From Streptomyces sp. 130 (GTDB lineage Bacteria; Actinomycetota; Actinomycetes; Streptomycetales; Streptomycetaceae), in NCBI RefSeq assembly GCF_007096885.1, contig NZ_VJNO01000013.1, positions 62,001 to 126,000 of the forward strand: a stretch of DNA of 64,000 nucleotides. The letters run 5' to 3'. Positions 9,301 through 17,167 of this stretch are shown one piece after another. The position numbers and the translations under genes were made by a program. The stretch's first letter is position 1; every line of letters begins with the position of its first letter. A model generated the notes under the pieces. That model ran no database searches and was not told where the DNA came from. It saw only the letters and a program-made list of their open reading frames with translations.

Positions 9301-10580
9301 TCCCGGCGGGCAGCAGGATCCGGCTCCAGAAGGACGCGGCGAACACCAGCACCTACGCGATCGACTTCATCGGTCTGGAGCAGGCCGCCCGGATCGCCAA
9401 CCCGGACCCGGCCGCCTACGCCGTGCCGGCCGGCTTCACCCACCAGGACGTCCAGAACGCCCTGGACCAGGTCCGGATGGACACCACGGGCAAGCTGGTG
9501 GGCGTCTACCTGCCCGCGGGCGACTACCGGACCGCGAGCAAGTTCCAGGTGTACGGCAAGGCCGTCAAGGTGATCGGTGCGGGGCCCTGGTACACCAGAT
9601 TCCACGCGCCCACGACACAGGAGAACACCGACATCGGCTTCCGGGCCGAGGCCAGTGCCAACGGCTCGACGTTCGCGAACTTCGCGTACTTCGGCAACTA
9701 CACCTCGCGCATCGACGGACCGGGCAAGGTGTTCGACTTCTCCAACGTGTCCGACATGGTCATCGACAACATCTGGAACGAGCACACGGTGTGCCTCTAC
9801 TGGGGCGCCAACACCGACCGCGTCACCATCAGGAACTCCCGCATCCGCGACACGTTCGCCGACGGCGTCAACATGACCAACGGCTCGACCGACAACCACG
9901 TCGTCAACAACGAGTCGCGGGCCACCGGTGACGACAGTTTCGCGCTGTTCTCGGCGATCGACGCCGGCGGCGCGGACATGAAGAACAACGTCTACGAGAA
10001 CCTCACCTCCCTGCTGACCTGGCGCGCGGCGGGCGTGGCCGTCTACGGCGGCTACGACAACACCTTCCGCAACATCCGCATCGCGGACACCCTGGTCTAC
10101 TCCGGGATCACGGTCAGCTCGCTGGACTTCGGCTATCCGATGAACGGTTTCGGGACCGGTCCGACGACCATCGAGAACGTCTCCGTGGTCCGCTCCGGCG
10201 GCCATTTCTGGGGCTCGCAGACCTTCCCCGGCATCTGGCTGTTCTCCGCCTCCAAGGTCTTCCAGGGCATCCGGATCAACCACGTCGACATCGTCGACCC
10301 GACGTACAGCGGCATCATGTTCCAGACCAACTACGTGGGAGGACAACCGCAGTTCCCGATCAAGGACACCATCCTGACCGACATCTCCGTCTCCGGCGCC
10401 CACAAGAGCGGGGACGCCTTCGACGCCAAGTCCGGCTTCGGGCTGTGGGCCAACGAGATGCCGGAGGCCGGCCAGGGACCCGCCGTCGGTGAGGTCACCT
10501 TCAACGGGCTCAGGTTCAGCGACAACGCCCAGGACGTGAAGAACACGACGTCCACCATGAAGATCAACATCAACCCGTAG
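6303..10580 (+). CDS. Secreted alpha-1,3-glucanase (GH87, mycodextranase-type), multidomain
   Basis: A 1425-residue secreted enzyme. Residues 1-32 are a twin-basic signal peptide ending near ASA. Then come discoidin (F5/8 C) domains at about 35-170, 175-307 and 497-636, FN3 domains at 312-398 and 400-490, two CARDB repeats at 642-745 and 750-863, a CBM35-like module starting YEAEDG (868-1027) and a right-handed beta-helix catalytic domain (1030-1425). Candidate catalytic Asp residues are D1187 (ADGVNMTN) and D1210/D1211 (TGDDSFALFS); the spacing of 23 and 24 equals that of the three essential Asp residues I recall for the Paenibacillus GH87 enzyme. It should hydrolyse alpha-1,3-glucan, a fungal wall and dental-plaque polymer. 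The importer and alpha-glucosidase genes downstream fit use of the products. The GH87 call is by memory of the family. Confidence 0.82.
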   Translation: MRTRRWRRRILSATVSTSLMMVAWPALDASAAGGPDIAAGHRAAASSGKSAGNIADGRQSTYWEGAGTSLPQWVQSDLGEVTRIDQVTLKLPADWPARRQTLSLQGSIDGTSFSTLKTSASYSFAPGSSNKVTIGFPATRTRFVRADITANTASDHGQLAELEVRAAAKSSVNLAAGRPLTASSNTQTYIAANANDGNRASYWESRNNEFPQWLQADLGSSVRVDRVVLRLPDGWETRDQTLKVQGSANGSDFTDLTQARAYTFSPGSETAEITFDATTTRYVRVLVTANTVQPGAQVSELEIYGPETGDTQAPTAPAQLAYTEPATGQIRLTWKPSTDDTAVTGYDIYADGTLLTGVAGDVTTYTDTRPAGSTVSYYVRARDAAGNVSGNSNTVTREGDSGDTQAPTAPADLSFTEPASGQIKLTWTASSDNKGVTGYDVYANNVLRRTVAGDVTTYTDTQPAGTTVSYVVRARDAAGNVSGDSNTVTRNGSAGAASNLAVGKPVTASSVVHTYVAENANDNQLSTYWEGAGGSYPNTLTVKLGANADTRSVVVKLNPDSAWGARTQNIQVLGREQSASSFTSLVAAKDYAFSPGSGNTVTIPVEARVADVQLKFTSNTGAPAGQVAEFQVLGAPAPNPNLQVSEVTASPAAPVESDPVTLTATVRNTGAVAAPAGKLAFRLGGTEVATADVGALAAGASTQVSAGIGARDAGTYTLSAVADPDNRIIEENETDNTRTSASGLVVKPVAGSDLVPTAVTTSPSAPAQGDDVTFSVAIRNQGTVASAPGGHAVTVTLLDAEGATVKTLTGSHNGSIAAGATSAPVNLGPWTAANGSYTVKTVVADDAEEPPVKRGNNTVSSSLFVGRGADMPYDTYEAEDGVTGGGAKVVGPNRTVGDVAGEASGRKAVTLNSTGNYVEFTTKADTNTLVTRYSIPDAAGGGGIDSTLNVYVDGTFLKAIDLTSKYAWLYGAETGPGNSPGSGSPRHIYDEANVMLGRTVPAGSRIRLQKDAANTSTYAIDFIGLEQAARIANPDPAAYAVPAGFTHQDVQNALDQVRMDTTGKLVGVYLPAGDYRTASKFQVYGKAVKVIGAGPWYTRFHAPTTQENTDIGFRAEASANGSTFANFAYFGNYTSRIDGPGKVFDFSNVSDMVIDNIWNEHTVCLYWGANTDRVTIRNSRIRDTFADGVNMTNGSTDNHVVNNESRATGDDSFALFSAIDAGGADMKNNVYENLTSLLTWRAAGVAVYGGYDNTFRNIRIADTLVYSGITVSSLDFGYPMNGFGTGPTTIENVSVVRSGGHFWGSQTFPGIWLFSASKVFQGIRINHVDIVDPTYSGIMFQTNYVGGQPQFPIKDTILTDISVSGAHKSGDAFDAKSGFGLWANEMPEAGQGPAVGEVTFNGLRFSDNAQDVKNTTSTMKININP

Positions 10581-10593
10581 CGACACCGTGCAC

Positions 10594-10627
10594 AGGGGCG
10601 CCGTCCGGTCCGCCGGGCGGCGCCCCT
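10594..10627 (+). terminator. Hairpin terminator after the GH87 gene
   Basis: A 10-bp perfect stem, AGGGGCGCCG with CGGCGCCCCT, lies 14 bases after the stop codon. It separates the glucanase from the importer operon, which must have its own promoter. Confidence 0.7.
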
Positions 10628-10670
10628 CTGCTGCGCTCACGCCGCGTTCCGCATGCGGCGTACCCATGAC

Positions 10671-10703
10671 TGTCAAACTTTTACGAAAACTGCGCGGGAT
10701 ATT
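10671..10703 (+). promoter_or_regulatory. Probable promoter/operator of the sugar importer operon
   Basis: An AT-rich island about 100 bases before the binding-protein start contains the imperfect inverted repeat ACTTTT-ACG-AAAACT (10677-10691) and a GATATT box (10698-10703). The repeat is a possible repressor site. It does not match the palindromes before the glucanase gene, so shared control is not shown. Confidence 0.35.
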
Positions 10704-10794
10704 GCGCTCACATGTCGACGCTGGTTGAGTGTGCCTCGCCCCGGCAGTCAGCCGGCCGAGGGCCGTCCACGCTCATGCCCGAAGGGGACCATCG

Positions 10795-12219
10795 ATGAGA
10801 AGTGCTGGGTTGCGCCGCACACGCCGTATCAGCCGTGCCTCCGCGGCTGCCCTTGTCACCGCACTTGCCCTGACCTCGCTCGCGTCCTGCGGCACGAGCA
10901 GCAGCAAGGACGACGACTCGGGCAGTTCGTCCAAGGGTTCGTCCGACCCCTCGGCCCCGCTGGACCCGGACACCAAGGTGACGATCTCCATCGACTGCAT
11001 GCCGCCGGCCGCCAAGGCCGCGGAGCTGCGGGAGTGGGAGGAGGACATCAAGACGTTCCACCAGAAGTACCCGAACGTCACGATCAACGGGAAGTCCACC
11101 CCGGGCCAGTGCAACGAGCCGCCCCGCTTCACCGCCATGCTGAAGGGGAAGTCGCAGCCCGACGTCTTCTACGCCTACTTCAGCGACCTCCAGCAGGTCC
11201 TGGACAACGACGGGGCCGAGGACATCTCCGCCTACGTCAACGAGAAGACGGTGCCCGCGCTGAAGGACATCCAGCCGCAGGTCGTCGACGTGGCCCGCAA
11301 GGACGGCAAGCTCTACGGCCTGCCGACCAGCAACTACACCATGGGCCTGATGATCAACCGCAAGCTGTTCGAGCAGGCCGGTCTCGACCCGAACACCCCG
11401 CCCGCCACCTGGGAGGAGGTGCGCGCCGCCGCCAAGAAGATCGCGGGCCTCGGCAAGGGCATCTCCGGCTACGGCGAGTACAGCGCCGGCAACAACGGCG
11501 GCTGGCACTTCGCCGCGACGCAGTTCGGCCTCGGCGGGGAGATCGTCGACGCCTCGGGCAAGAAGGCCGCCTTCAACGACGAGAAGGGCAAGCAGGTCCT
11601 CCAGCAGCTGCACGACATGCGCTGGGAGGACGACAGCATGGGCAAGACCCAGCTGCTCAAGTGGGGCGACCTCCAGAAGCAGATAGCCAGCGACAAGCTG
11701 GGCATGTTCCTCGCCGCCCCCGACGACATCGCGTACATGGTGCAGCAGCTCGGCGCCGAGTACGAGACCTTCGGCCTCGGCCCCATCCCCGGCGGCAAGG
11801 GCACCCTCTTCGGCGGCAACAACTACCTGATCAAGAAGGGCAGCTCGCCCGACCAGATCAAGGCCGCCATCGCCTGGCTCAACTTCAAGAACCTCACCCC
11901 CGGCAAGGGCCAGTTCGACTGGGCCCGCACCAAGGCCGACAAGCTCCCCGTCGGCCTGCCCCAGCCGAACTTCTTCCTCGGGGAGAGCAAGACCGAGGAC
12001 GACGCGGCGCGCGCCGAGAACGCGACGATGCCGGTCGAGAACTTCAAGGCCTTCATGGACAACCCCGTCCCCGGCAAGGCCGAGCCGCCGAAGGCCCAGG
12101 AGATCTACAAGATCCTCGACAACGCCATGTCCGGCGTGCTGACCAACAAGGACGCCGACATCGACAAGCTGCTCTCCACCGCCGAGCAGCAGGTCAACCA
12201 GGTTCTGGCGAACCAGTAA
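10795..12219 (+). CDS. Extracellular sugar-binding lipoprotein of an ABC importer
   Basis: A 474-residue family 1 solute-binding protein. The ATG with AGGGGA upstream starts a lipoprotein signal peptide with lipobox LASC, Cys32 being the lipidated residue, followed by a Ser/Asp-rich linker. Blocks such as GLPTSNYTMGLMINRKLFEQAG and TWEEVRAAAKKIAG are typical of maltose/oligosaccharide binding proteins. It heads an operon with two permeases and an alpha-glucosidase. The order matches Streptomyces agl-type operons. Given the GH87 enzyme upstream, nigero-oligosaccharides are a reasonable ligand, but this is inference. Confidence 0.9.
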   Translation: MRSAGLRRTRRISRASAAALVTALALTSLASCGTSSSKDDDSGSSSKGSSDPSAPLDPDTKVTISIDCMPPAAKAAELREWEEDIKTFHQKYPNVTINGKSTPGQCNEPPRFTAMLKGKSQPDVFYAYFSDLQQVLDNDGAEDISAYVNEKTVPALKDIQPQVVDVARKDGKLYGLPTSNYTMGLMINRKLFEQAGLDPNTPPATWEEVRAAAKKIAGLGKGISGYGEYSAGNNGGWHFAATQFGLGGEIVDASGKKAAFNDEKGKQVLQQLHDMRWEDDSMGKTQLLKWGDLQKQIASDKLGMFLAAPDDIAYMVQQLGAEYETFGLGPIPGGKGTLFGGNNYLIKKGSSPDQIKAAIAWLNFKNLTPGKGQFDWARTKADKLPVGLPQPNFFLGESKTEDDAARAENATMPVENFKAFMDNPVPGKAEPPKAQEIYKILDNAMSGVLTNKDADIDKLLSTAEQQVNQVLANQ

Positions 12220-12310
12220 CGGACGCGTGGGGCCGGGTCACGCGGACCCGGCCCCGCATCCGGACCCCGTCCGCTACGCGCTCGTCGTACACCGGCACCG
12301 AGGAGACACC

Positions 12311-13270
12311 ATGTCGGCCCCCACCCTGTCCCACCGCAAGGCGACCGGGCCTCGCCCGGGACACCCAGGCCCCGCAGGCCGGGACTCCGCCCGCGAGGAG
12401 TTCCTGCGCGCGCTGCGCCGCAACATCTCAGCGCACGGCTTCCTGATCGGAGCGGTGCTCTGCTTCTCGCTCTTCTCCTGGTACCCGATGGTCCGGGAAT
12501 TCGTCCTGGCCTTCCAGAAGAACGAGGACGGCACCACCACCTGGGCCGGCTGGTCCAACCTCACGTACGTCTTCAACGACCCGGCCTTCTGGCAGGCGTG
12601 GCGCAACACCCTGCTGTTCACCGTCCTCGCCCTGCTCCTCGGCTTCCTCGTGCCGTTCGTCGTCGCCGTCGTGCTCAACGAGTTCCGGCACGGCCAGGGG
12701 TACCTGCGGCTGCTCGTCTACCTCCCCGTAATGCTGCCGCCGGTCGCCTCCGTACTGCTCTTCAAGTACTTCTACGACCCCGGCTACGGGCTCTTCAACC
12801 GCATCCTGGCCCTCCTCCACCTGCCCGAACAGCAGTGGCTCCAGGACACCAGCACCTCGATGCTCTCCGTCGTCATCGCGGCCACCTGGATGAACATGGG
12901 CGGCGCCACCCTCATCTACCTCGCCGCCCTGCAGGGCATCCCCGGCGAGCTGTACGAGGCGGCCGAGCTCGACGGCGCCGGGCTGCTGCGCAAGGTCTGG
13001 CACGTCACCATCCCGCAGACCCGCCTCATCCTCTCGCTGCTGCTGCTCATGCAGATCATCGCGACGATGCAGGTCTTCACCGAGCCCTTCCTGCTCACCA
13101 ACGGCGCCGGACCCGAGGGCTCCACCACCACCGTCGTCTACCTCATCTACCAGTACGCCTTCAACTTCAACAACTACGGCAGCGCGGCGGCACTCGGCCT
13201 CGTCCTGCTCGTCGTCCTCGCGGGATTCTCCGCGGTGTACGTACGGCTGAGCCGCAGCAGCGAAGACTAG
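12311..13270 (+). CDS. Sugar ABC transporter permease (MalF type)
   Basis: A 319-residue inner-membrane protein; the ATG has AGGAG 6 bases upstream, and the frame's longer N-terminus is rejected. About six membrane helices are visible, and the EAA loop reads YEAAELDGAGLLRKVWHVTIPQ, which docks to the ATPase. No ATPase gene is in the operon; in Streptomyces the shared ATPase MsiK usually serves such importers. It sits 91 bases after the binding protein and 16 before the second permease. Confidence 0.92.
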   Translation: MSAPTLSHRKATGPRPGHPGPAGRDSAREEFLRALRRNISAHGFLIGAVLCFSLFSWYPMVREFVLAFQKNEDGTTTWAGWSNLTYVFNDPAFWQAWRNTLLFTVLALLLGFLVPFVVAVVLNEFRHGQGYLRLLVYLPVMLPPVASVLLFKYFYDPGYGLFNRILALLHLPEQQWLQDTSTSMLSVVIAATWMNMGGATLIYLAALQGIPGELYEAAELDGAGLLRKVWHVTIPQTRLILSLLLLMQIIATMQVFTEPFLLTNGAGPEGSTTTVVYLIYQYAFNFNNYGSAAALGLVLLVVLAGFSAVYVRLSRSSED

Positions 13271-13286
13271 GACGGGAGCCAGGACC

Positions 13287-14246
13287 ATGGCATCGAACAC
13301 GCTTGTCTCCCGGCGCGGGAGCACCTCACGCAAGGCCGTACGGCGCAGGTCCGAGGGCGGCGCCGAACGCGGCCGCCAGCGCACCCTGATCTCACCGGCC
13401 CAGCTCGGCCGGCCGCGCGGCAAGGCCGTCTACTGGATCGTCTTCGGCCTGGTGATGGTCCTGTTCACGGCCGTCTTCCTCGGCCCGCTGTACTGGATGG
13501 TCACCGGCGGCCTCAAGACCACCCAGGAAGTGGTGCAGAGCCCGCCCACCGCCTTCCCCAGCTCCCTGCACACCGAGAACTACAGCCAGGCATGGACGGT
13601 CATGGACCTGTCCAAGCTGCTGTTCAACACCCTGTACTACGCGTTCGGCGCGCTCGCCTTCCAGCTGGTCTTCGACGTGGCCGCCGCCTACTCGCTGTCC
13701 AAGCTGCGGCCGGTGTTCGGCAAGGTCATCCTCGGCATGATGCTGGCCACCCTGATGATCCCGGCCACCGTGCTCGTCGTCCCGCAGTACCTCACCGTCC
13801 TGGACGTGCCCCTGGTCCAGCGCAACCTGGTCAACTCGCCCTGGGCGATCTGGCTGCCGTCGGTGACCAACGCCTTCAACATCTTCCTGCTGAAGCGGTT
13901 CTTCGACTCCATCCCGGGCGAACTCCTCGACGCCGCGGCCATGGACGGCGCCTCACCCCTGCGCACCCTGCGCTCGATCGTCCTGCCCATCTCCCGGCCG
14001 ATCCTCGGGGTCGTCTCCATCTTCGCCGTCGTCGGCGTGTGGAAGGACTTCCTCTGGCCGATGCTCACGCTGCCCGACCCGAACAAGCAGACCCTCAACG
14101 TGGGCATCTACTCACTGGCCAGCGGCGTCCCCGAGAACGTCCTGATCGCCGCGCTCACCATCGCGTCGGTCCCGACCCTGCTGATCTTCCTGCTCTTCCA
14201 GCGCAACATCATGAGCGGTCTCACCGCGGGCGGCCTCAAGGGCTGA
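13287..14246 (+). CDS. Sugar ABC transporter permease (MalG type)
   Basis: A 319-residue partner permease. The basic N-terminal 45 residues precede the first membrane helix, followed by the MalG-like motif FLGPLYWMVTGGLK and the EAA-type loop LLDAAAMDGASPLRTLRSIVLPISRP. It completes the membrane channel with the gene upstream. The start is the ATG with GGGAGCCAGGA in front. Confidence 0.92.
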   Translation: MASNTLVSRRGSTSRKAVRRRSEGGAERGRQRTLISPAQLGRPRGKAVYWIVFGLVMVLFTAVFLGPLYWMVTGGLKTTQEVVQSPPTAFPSSLHTENYSQAWTVMDLSKLLFNTLYYAFGALAFQLVFDVAAAYSLSKLRPVFGKVILGMMLATLMIPATVLVVPQYLTVLDVPLVQRNLVNSPWAIWLPSVTNAFNIFLLKRFFDSIPGELLDAAAMDGASPLRTLRSIVLPISRPILGVVSIFAVVGVWKDFLWPMLTLPDPNKQTLNVGIYSLASGVPENVLIAALTIASVPTLLIFLLFQRNIMSGLTAGGLKG

Positions 14247-14353
14247 CCCCCGCTTCCGGACCGCCTTCCCCTCAGCGCTCCGCCGCCGGCTCTCCCGTCC
14301 TGCCCCGCTCGCCGAGCCGGCGGCGGAGTCCCACCTGCCCGAAAGGAACGTCA

Positions 14354-15979
14354 GTGGCAGCCAACCGTCCGTCCGAGGCCACCGCACCCTGGTGGCGCGA
14401 CGCCGCCATCTACCAGATCTACGTACGCAGCTTCGCCGATGGCGACGGCGACGGCACCGGCGACCTGGCAGGGGTACGGGCCAGGCTGCCCTACCTCGTC
14501 GAACTGGGCGTGGACGCCCTCTGGTTCACCCCCTGGTATCTCTCGCCGCTGGCCGACGGCGGTTACGACGTGGCCGACTACCGCACGATCGACCCCGCGT
14601 TCGGCACCCTCGCCGAGGCCGAGAAACTGATCGCCGAGGCCCGCGAGCTGGGCATCCGCACCATCGTCGACATCGTGCCCAACCACGTCTCCGACCAGCA
14701 CGCCTGGTTCCGCGCCGCCCTCGAAGCCGGCCCCGGCAGCCCCGAACGCGACCTCTTCCACTTCCGCAAGGGCCGCGGCGCGAACGGTGAGATCCCGCCC
14801 AACGACTGGGTCTCCGAATTCGGCGGCACCCCCTGGACCAGGCTGGACGACGGAGAGTGGTACCTCCACCTCTTCGCCACCCAGCAGCCCGACCTCAACT
14901 GGGCCCACCCCGCCGTCCGCCGGGAACACGAGGACGTACTGCGCTTCTGGTTCGAACGCGGGGTCGCCGGCGTCCGCATCGACTCCGCCGCCCTGCTCGC
15001 CAAGGACCCCGCCCTCCCCGACTTCGTCATCGGCAGCGACCCGCACCCCTTCGTGGACCGCGACGAACTCCACGACATCTACCGCTCCTGGCGCGCCATC
15101 GCCGACGAGTACGGCGGCGTCTTCGTCGGTGAGGTCTGGCTCCCCGACACCGAGCGCTTCGCCCGCTACCTGCGCCCCGACGAGCTGCACACCGCCTTCA
15201 ACTTCAACTTCCTGGCCTGCCCCTGGGAGCCGGAGAAGCTGCGGACCGCCATCGACGACACGCTCGCCGAACACGCCTCGGTCGGCGCCCCCGCCACCTG
15301 GGTGCTCTGCAACCACGACGTCACCCGGACGGTCACCCGCTACGGACGCGAGGAGACCGGTTTCGACTTCGCCGCCAAGGCCTTCGGCACCCCCACCGAC
15401 CTCGCCCTCGGCACCCGCAGGGCCCGGGCCGCCGCCCTCCTCTCGCTGGCCCTGCCCGGCGCGGCCTACCTCTACCAGGGCGAGGAACTGGGCCTGCCCG
15501 AGGCCGACATCCCGCTCGACCGCATCCAGGACCCCATGCACTTCCGCAAGAACGGCACCGACCCGGGCCGGGACGGCTGCCGGGTGCCCATGCCCTGGGC
15601 GGCGGGCGAACCGTACGCCGGATTCGGGGCCACCGCCGAGCCCTGGCTCCCGCAGCCGGAGGGCTGGTCCGACTACGCCGCCGACCTCCAGGACGGCGAC
15701 CCGCACTCCATGCTCAGCCTCTACCGCGAGGCCCTGCGGCTGCGCCGCTTCGAACCGGGCTTCGGCACCGGGGGAGAGCCCGGCATCCGGCGGCTGACCT
15801 GGCTCGACGCCGCCCCCGGGGTGCTCGCCTTCGCCAGGACCGACGGACTGCTGTGCGTCGTCAACCTGGCCGCCGAGGCCGCCGAGCTGCCCCCGCACAG
15901 CGCGGTGCTGCTCACCAGCGGCCCCCTGGACGCGGCGGGCCGCCTCCCCCGGGACACGGCGGTGTGGCTGCGCGCCTGA
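14354..15979 (+). CDS. GH13 alpha-glucosidase (oligo-glucosidase type)
   Basis: A 541-residue cytoplasmic glycosidase starting at GTG 14354, with GAAAGGA upstream. The (beta/alpha)8 barrel shows YQIYVRSFADGDGDGTGDL, DIVPNHVSDQH, the nucleophile in GVRIDSA (D210), the acid/base in VGEVWL (E260) and the stabiliser in CNHDVT (D322). There is no signal peptide, so it acts on imported oligosaccharides, releasing glucose. Being the last gene of the importer operon, it probably hydrolyses the same sugar that the importer carries. The bond preference (1,3, 1,4 or 1,6) cannot be read from sequence alone. Confidence 0.9.
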   Translation: MAANRPSEATAPWWRDAAIYQIYVRSFADGDGDGTGDLAGVRARLPYLVELGVDALWFTPWYLSPLADGGYDVADYRTIDPAFGTLAEAEKLIAEARELGIRTIVDIVPNHVSDQHAWFRAALEAGPGSPERDLFHFRKGRGANGEIPPNDWVSEFGGTPWTRLDDGEWYLHLFATQQPDLNWAHPAVRREHEDVLRFWFERGVAGVRIDSAALLAKDPALPDFVIGSDPHPFVDRDELHDIYRSWRAIADEYGGVFVGEVWLPDTERFARYLRPDELHTAFNFNFLACPWEPEKLRTAIDDTLAEHASVGAPATWVLCNHDVTRTVTRYGREETGFDFAAKAFGTPTDLALGTRRARAAALLSLALPGAAYLYQGEELGLPEADIPLDRIQDPMHFRKNGTDPGRDGCRVPMPWAAGEPYAGFGATAEPWLPQPEGWSDYAADLQDGDPHSMLSLYREALRLRRFEPGFGTGGEPGIRRLTWLDAAPGVLAFARTDGLLCVVNLAAEAAELPPHSAVLLTSGPLDAAGRLPRDTAVWLRA

Positions 15980-16074
15980 GAGCGCCACGACCGCACGGGC
16001 CGGGGCGCGTGGGAGCGCGTCCAGGCCCGTGCGGCACGTTCGCGGGCCGGCCCGGGCTGCGGCACAGTGGGCTC

Positions 16075-16401
16075 ATGGACGCTCCGAACGATCTGAATGC
16101 CCTCGCCGCCGAGCACCTGGCCGCCGCCCGCGACGCGCCGCACGGCCGCAGCGCCCACCTCCTGCTCCACCAGGACCCGCTGCGGCAGACCGTCATCGCG
16201 CTCACCTCGGGCTCCGCGCTGGACGAGCACAACGCCCCGCCCGCCGCCTCGCTCCAGGTCCTGCGCGGCTCGGTCCGGCTGACCGCCGCCTCCGGCGACG
16301 TCGAACTGACACCCGGACGGCTGCACCCGGTCCCGCAGGAGCGGCACGGGCTGCTCGCCCTGGAGGACGCGGTCGTCCTCCTCACGGCCGTCAACCCCTG
16401 A
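16075..16401 (+). CDS. Small cupin-fold protein
   Basis: A 108-residue protein with a single cupin-like barrel: GSALDEHNAPPAASLQVLRGSVRLTA followed by LTPGRLHPVPQERHGLLALEDA. It resembles the small cupins (LuxR-associated or anti-sigma-like) of actinomycetes. Metal-binding His residues are partly present (His in the first and last blocks). No clear ribosome site precedes the ATG; a CACAGT box 6 bases upstream may mean a leaderless start. Function unknown. Confidence 0.7.
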   Translation: MDAPNDLNALAAEHLAAARDAPHGRSAHLLLHQDPLRQTVIALTSGSALDEHNAPPAASLQVLRGSVRLTAASGDVELTPGRLHPVPQERHGLLALEDAVVLLTAVNP

Positions 16402-16408
16402 AATCCCC

Positions 16409-16438
16409 TTGTGAGAGCGCTCTCAGAGTGGGCAGGAT
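16409..16438 (+). promoter_or_regulatory. Promoter overlapped by a perfect LacI-type operator
   Basis: TGAGAGCGCTCTCA (16412-16425) is a perfect 14-base palindrome with the central GCGC typical of LacI-family sites, differing from the CebR box (TGGGAGCGCTCCCA) by one base per arm. It covers a -35 (TTGTGA, 16409-16414) that is 18 bases from a CAGGAT -10 (16433-16438). The GTG of the following GNAT gene is 6 bases after the -10, so repression of a leaderless transcript is expected. Confidence 0.65.
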
Positions 16439-16444
16439 GGGCCG

Positions 16445-17071
16445 GTGACCTCGCTTCCCGGCCTCCGGCCCTACCGCCCCGAAGACAGCGCCGCCCTCGC
16501 CGACATCTGCATACGCACCGCCGCGAGCGGCGGCGACGCCCGGGACCTCTATCCGGACCACGAGCTGGTGCCGTCCATCTTCGCCACGCCCTACGCCGTA
16601 CTGGAACCGGACCTCACCTTCGTCGTCGACGACGGGACGGGCCGAGCCGTCGGCTACATCCTCGGCACCGCCGACACGCCCCGGTTCGTCAAGGAGTACC
16701 GGGAGAGCTGGCTGCCCCGGGTCGCCGGCCGCTTCCCGCTGCCCGAGGGCCCGCCGCGCAGCCCCGCCGACGAGATGACCGCCCTCCTGCACAACCCCGA
16801 GCGCATGGTCCTGCCCGAACTCGCCGGCCACCCCGCCCATCTGCACATCGACCTGCTGCCCGACTGGCAGCGCAGGGGTTACGGCAAAAAGCTGATGCAC
16901 GCCTTCCTCGCGGCCCTGAACGCCAAGGGCGTCGAGGGCGTCCATCTGTCCATGCTCACCTCCAACACGCCGGCCAGGGCCTTCTACGACCGGCTCGGCT
17001 TCACCGAGATCCACGTCCCCGACCCCGGCCCCGTCACCTACCTCGTACGCTCCACGCGGACGGATCCGTAG
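16445..17071 (+). CDS. GNAT family N-acetyltransferase
   Basis: A 208-residue protein. The acetyl-CoA loop appears as LHIDLLPDWQRRGYGKKLM, then LSMLTSNTPARAFYDRLGF. The long form with the WLPRVAGRFPLPEGP region resembles the acetyltransferase-like domain found with O-GlcNAcases, though substrate is unknown. A perfect LacI-type operator sits across its promoter, suggesting that it is controlled by a sugar and belongs to carbohydrate metabolism (inference). The GTG is preferred because the frame opens there. Confidence 0.85.
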   Translation: MTSLPGLRPYRPEDSAALADICIRTAASGGDARDLYPDHELVPSIFATPYAVLEPDLTFVVDDGTGRAVGYILGTADTPRFVKEYRESWLPRVAGRFPLPEGPPRSPADEMTALLHNPERMVLPELAGHPAHLHIDLLPDWQRRGYGKKLMHAFLAALNAKGVEGVHLSMLTSNTPARAFYDRLGFTEIHVPDPGPVTYLVRSTRTDP

Positions 17072-17167
17072 GAGCCGCCCCGCCCAAGGGTGCGGCCCGC
17101 GATTGCTGGGCAGGTACTGGTCGACCGCCGTCGCCGGGCGGCGGACTCCGGCTGGGAGGCGTGTGAC

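Noticed and set aside
10649..10658. CCGCATGCGG palindrome
   Set aside because: Ten bases of GC-rich palindrome are common by chance here and it lies outside the likely promoter.
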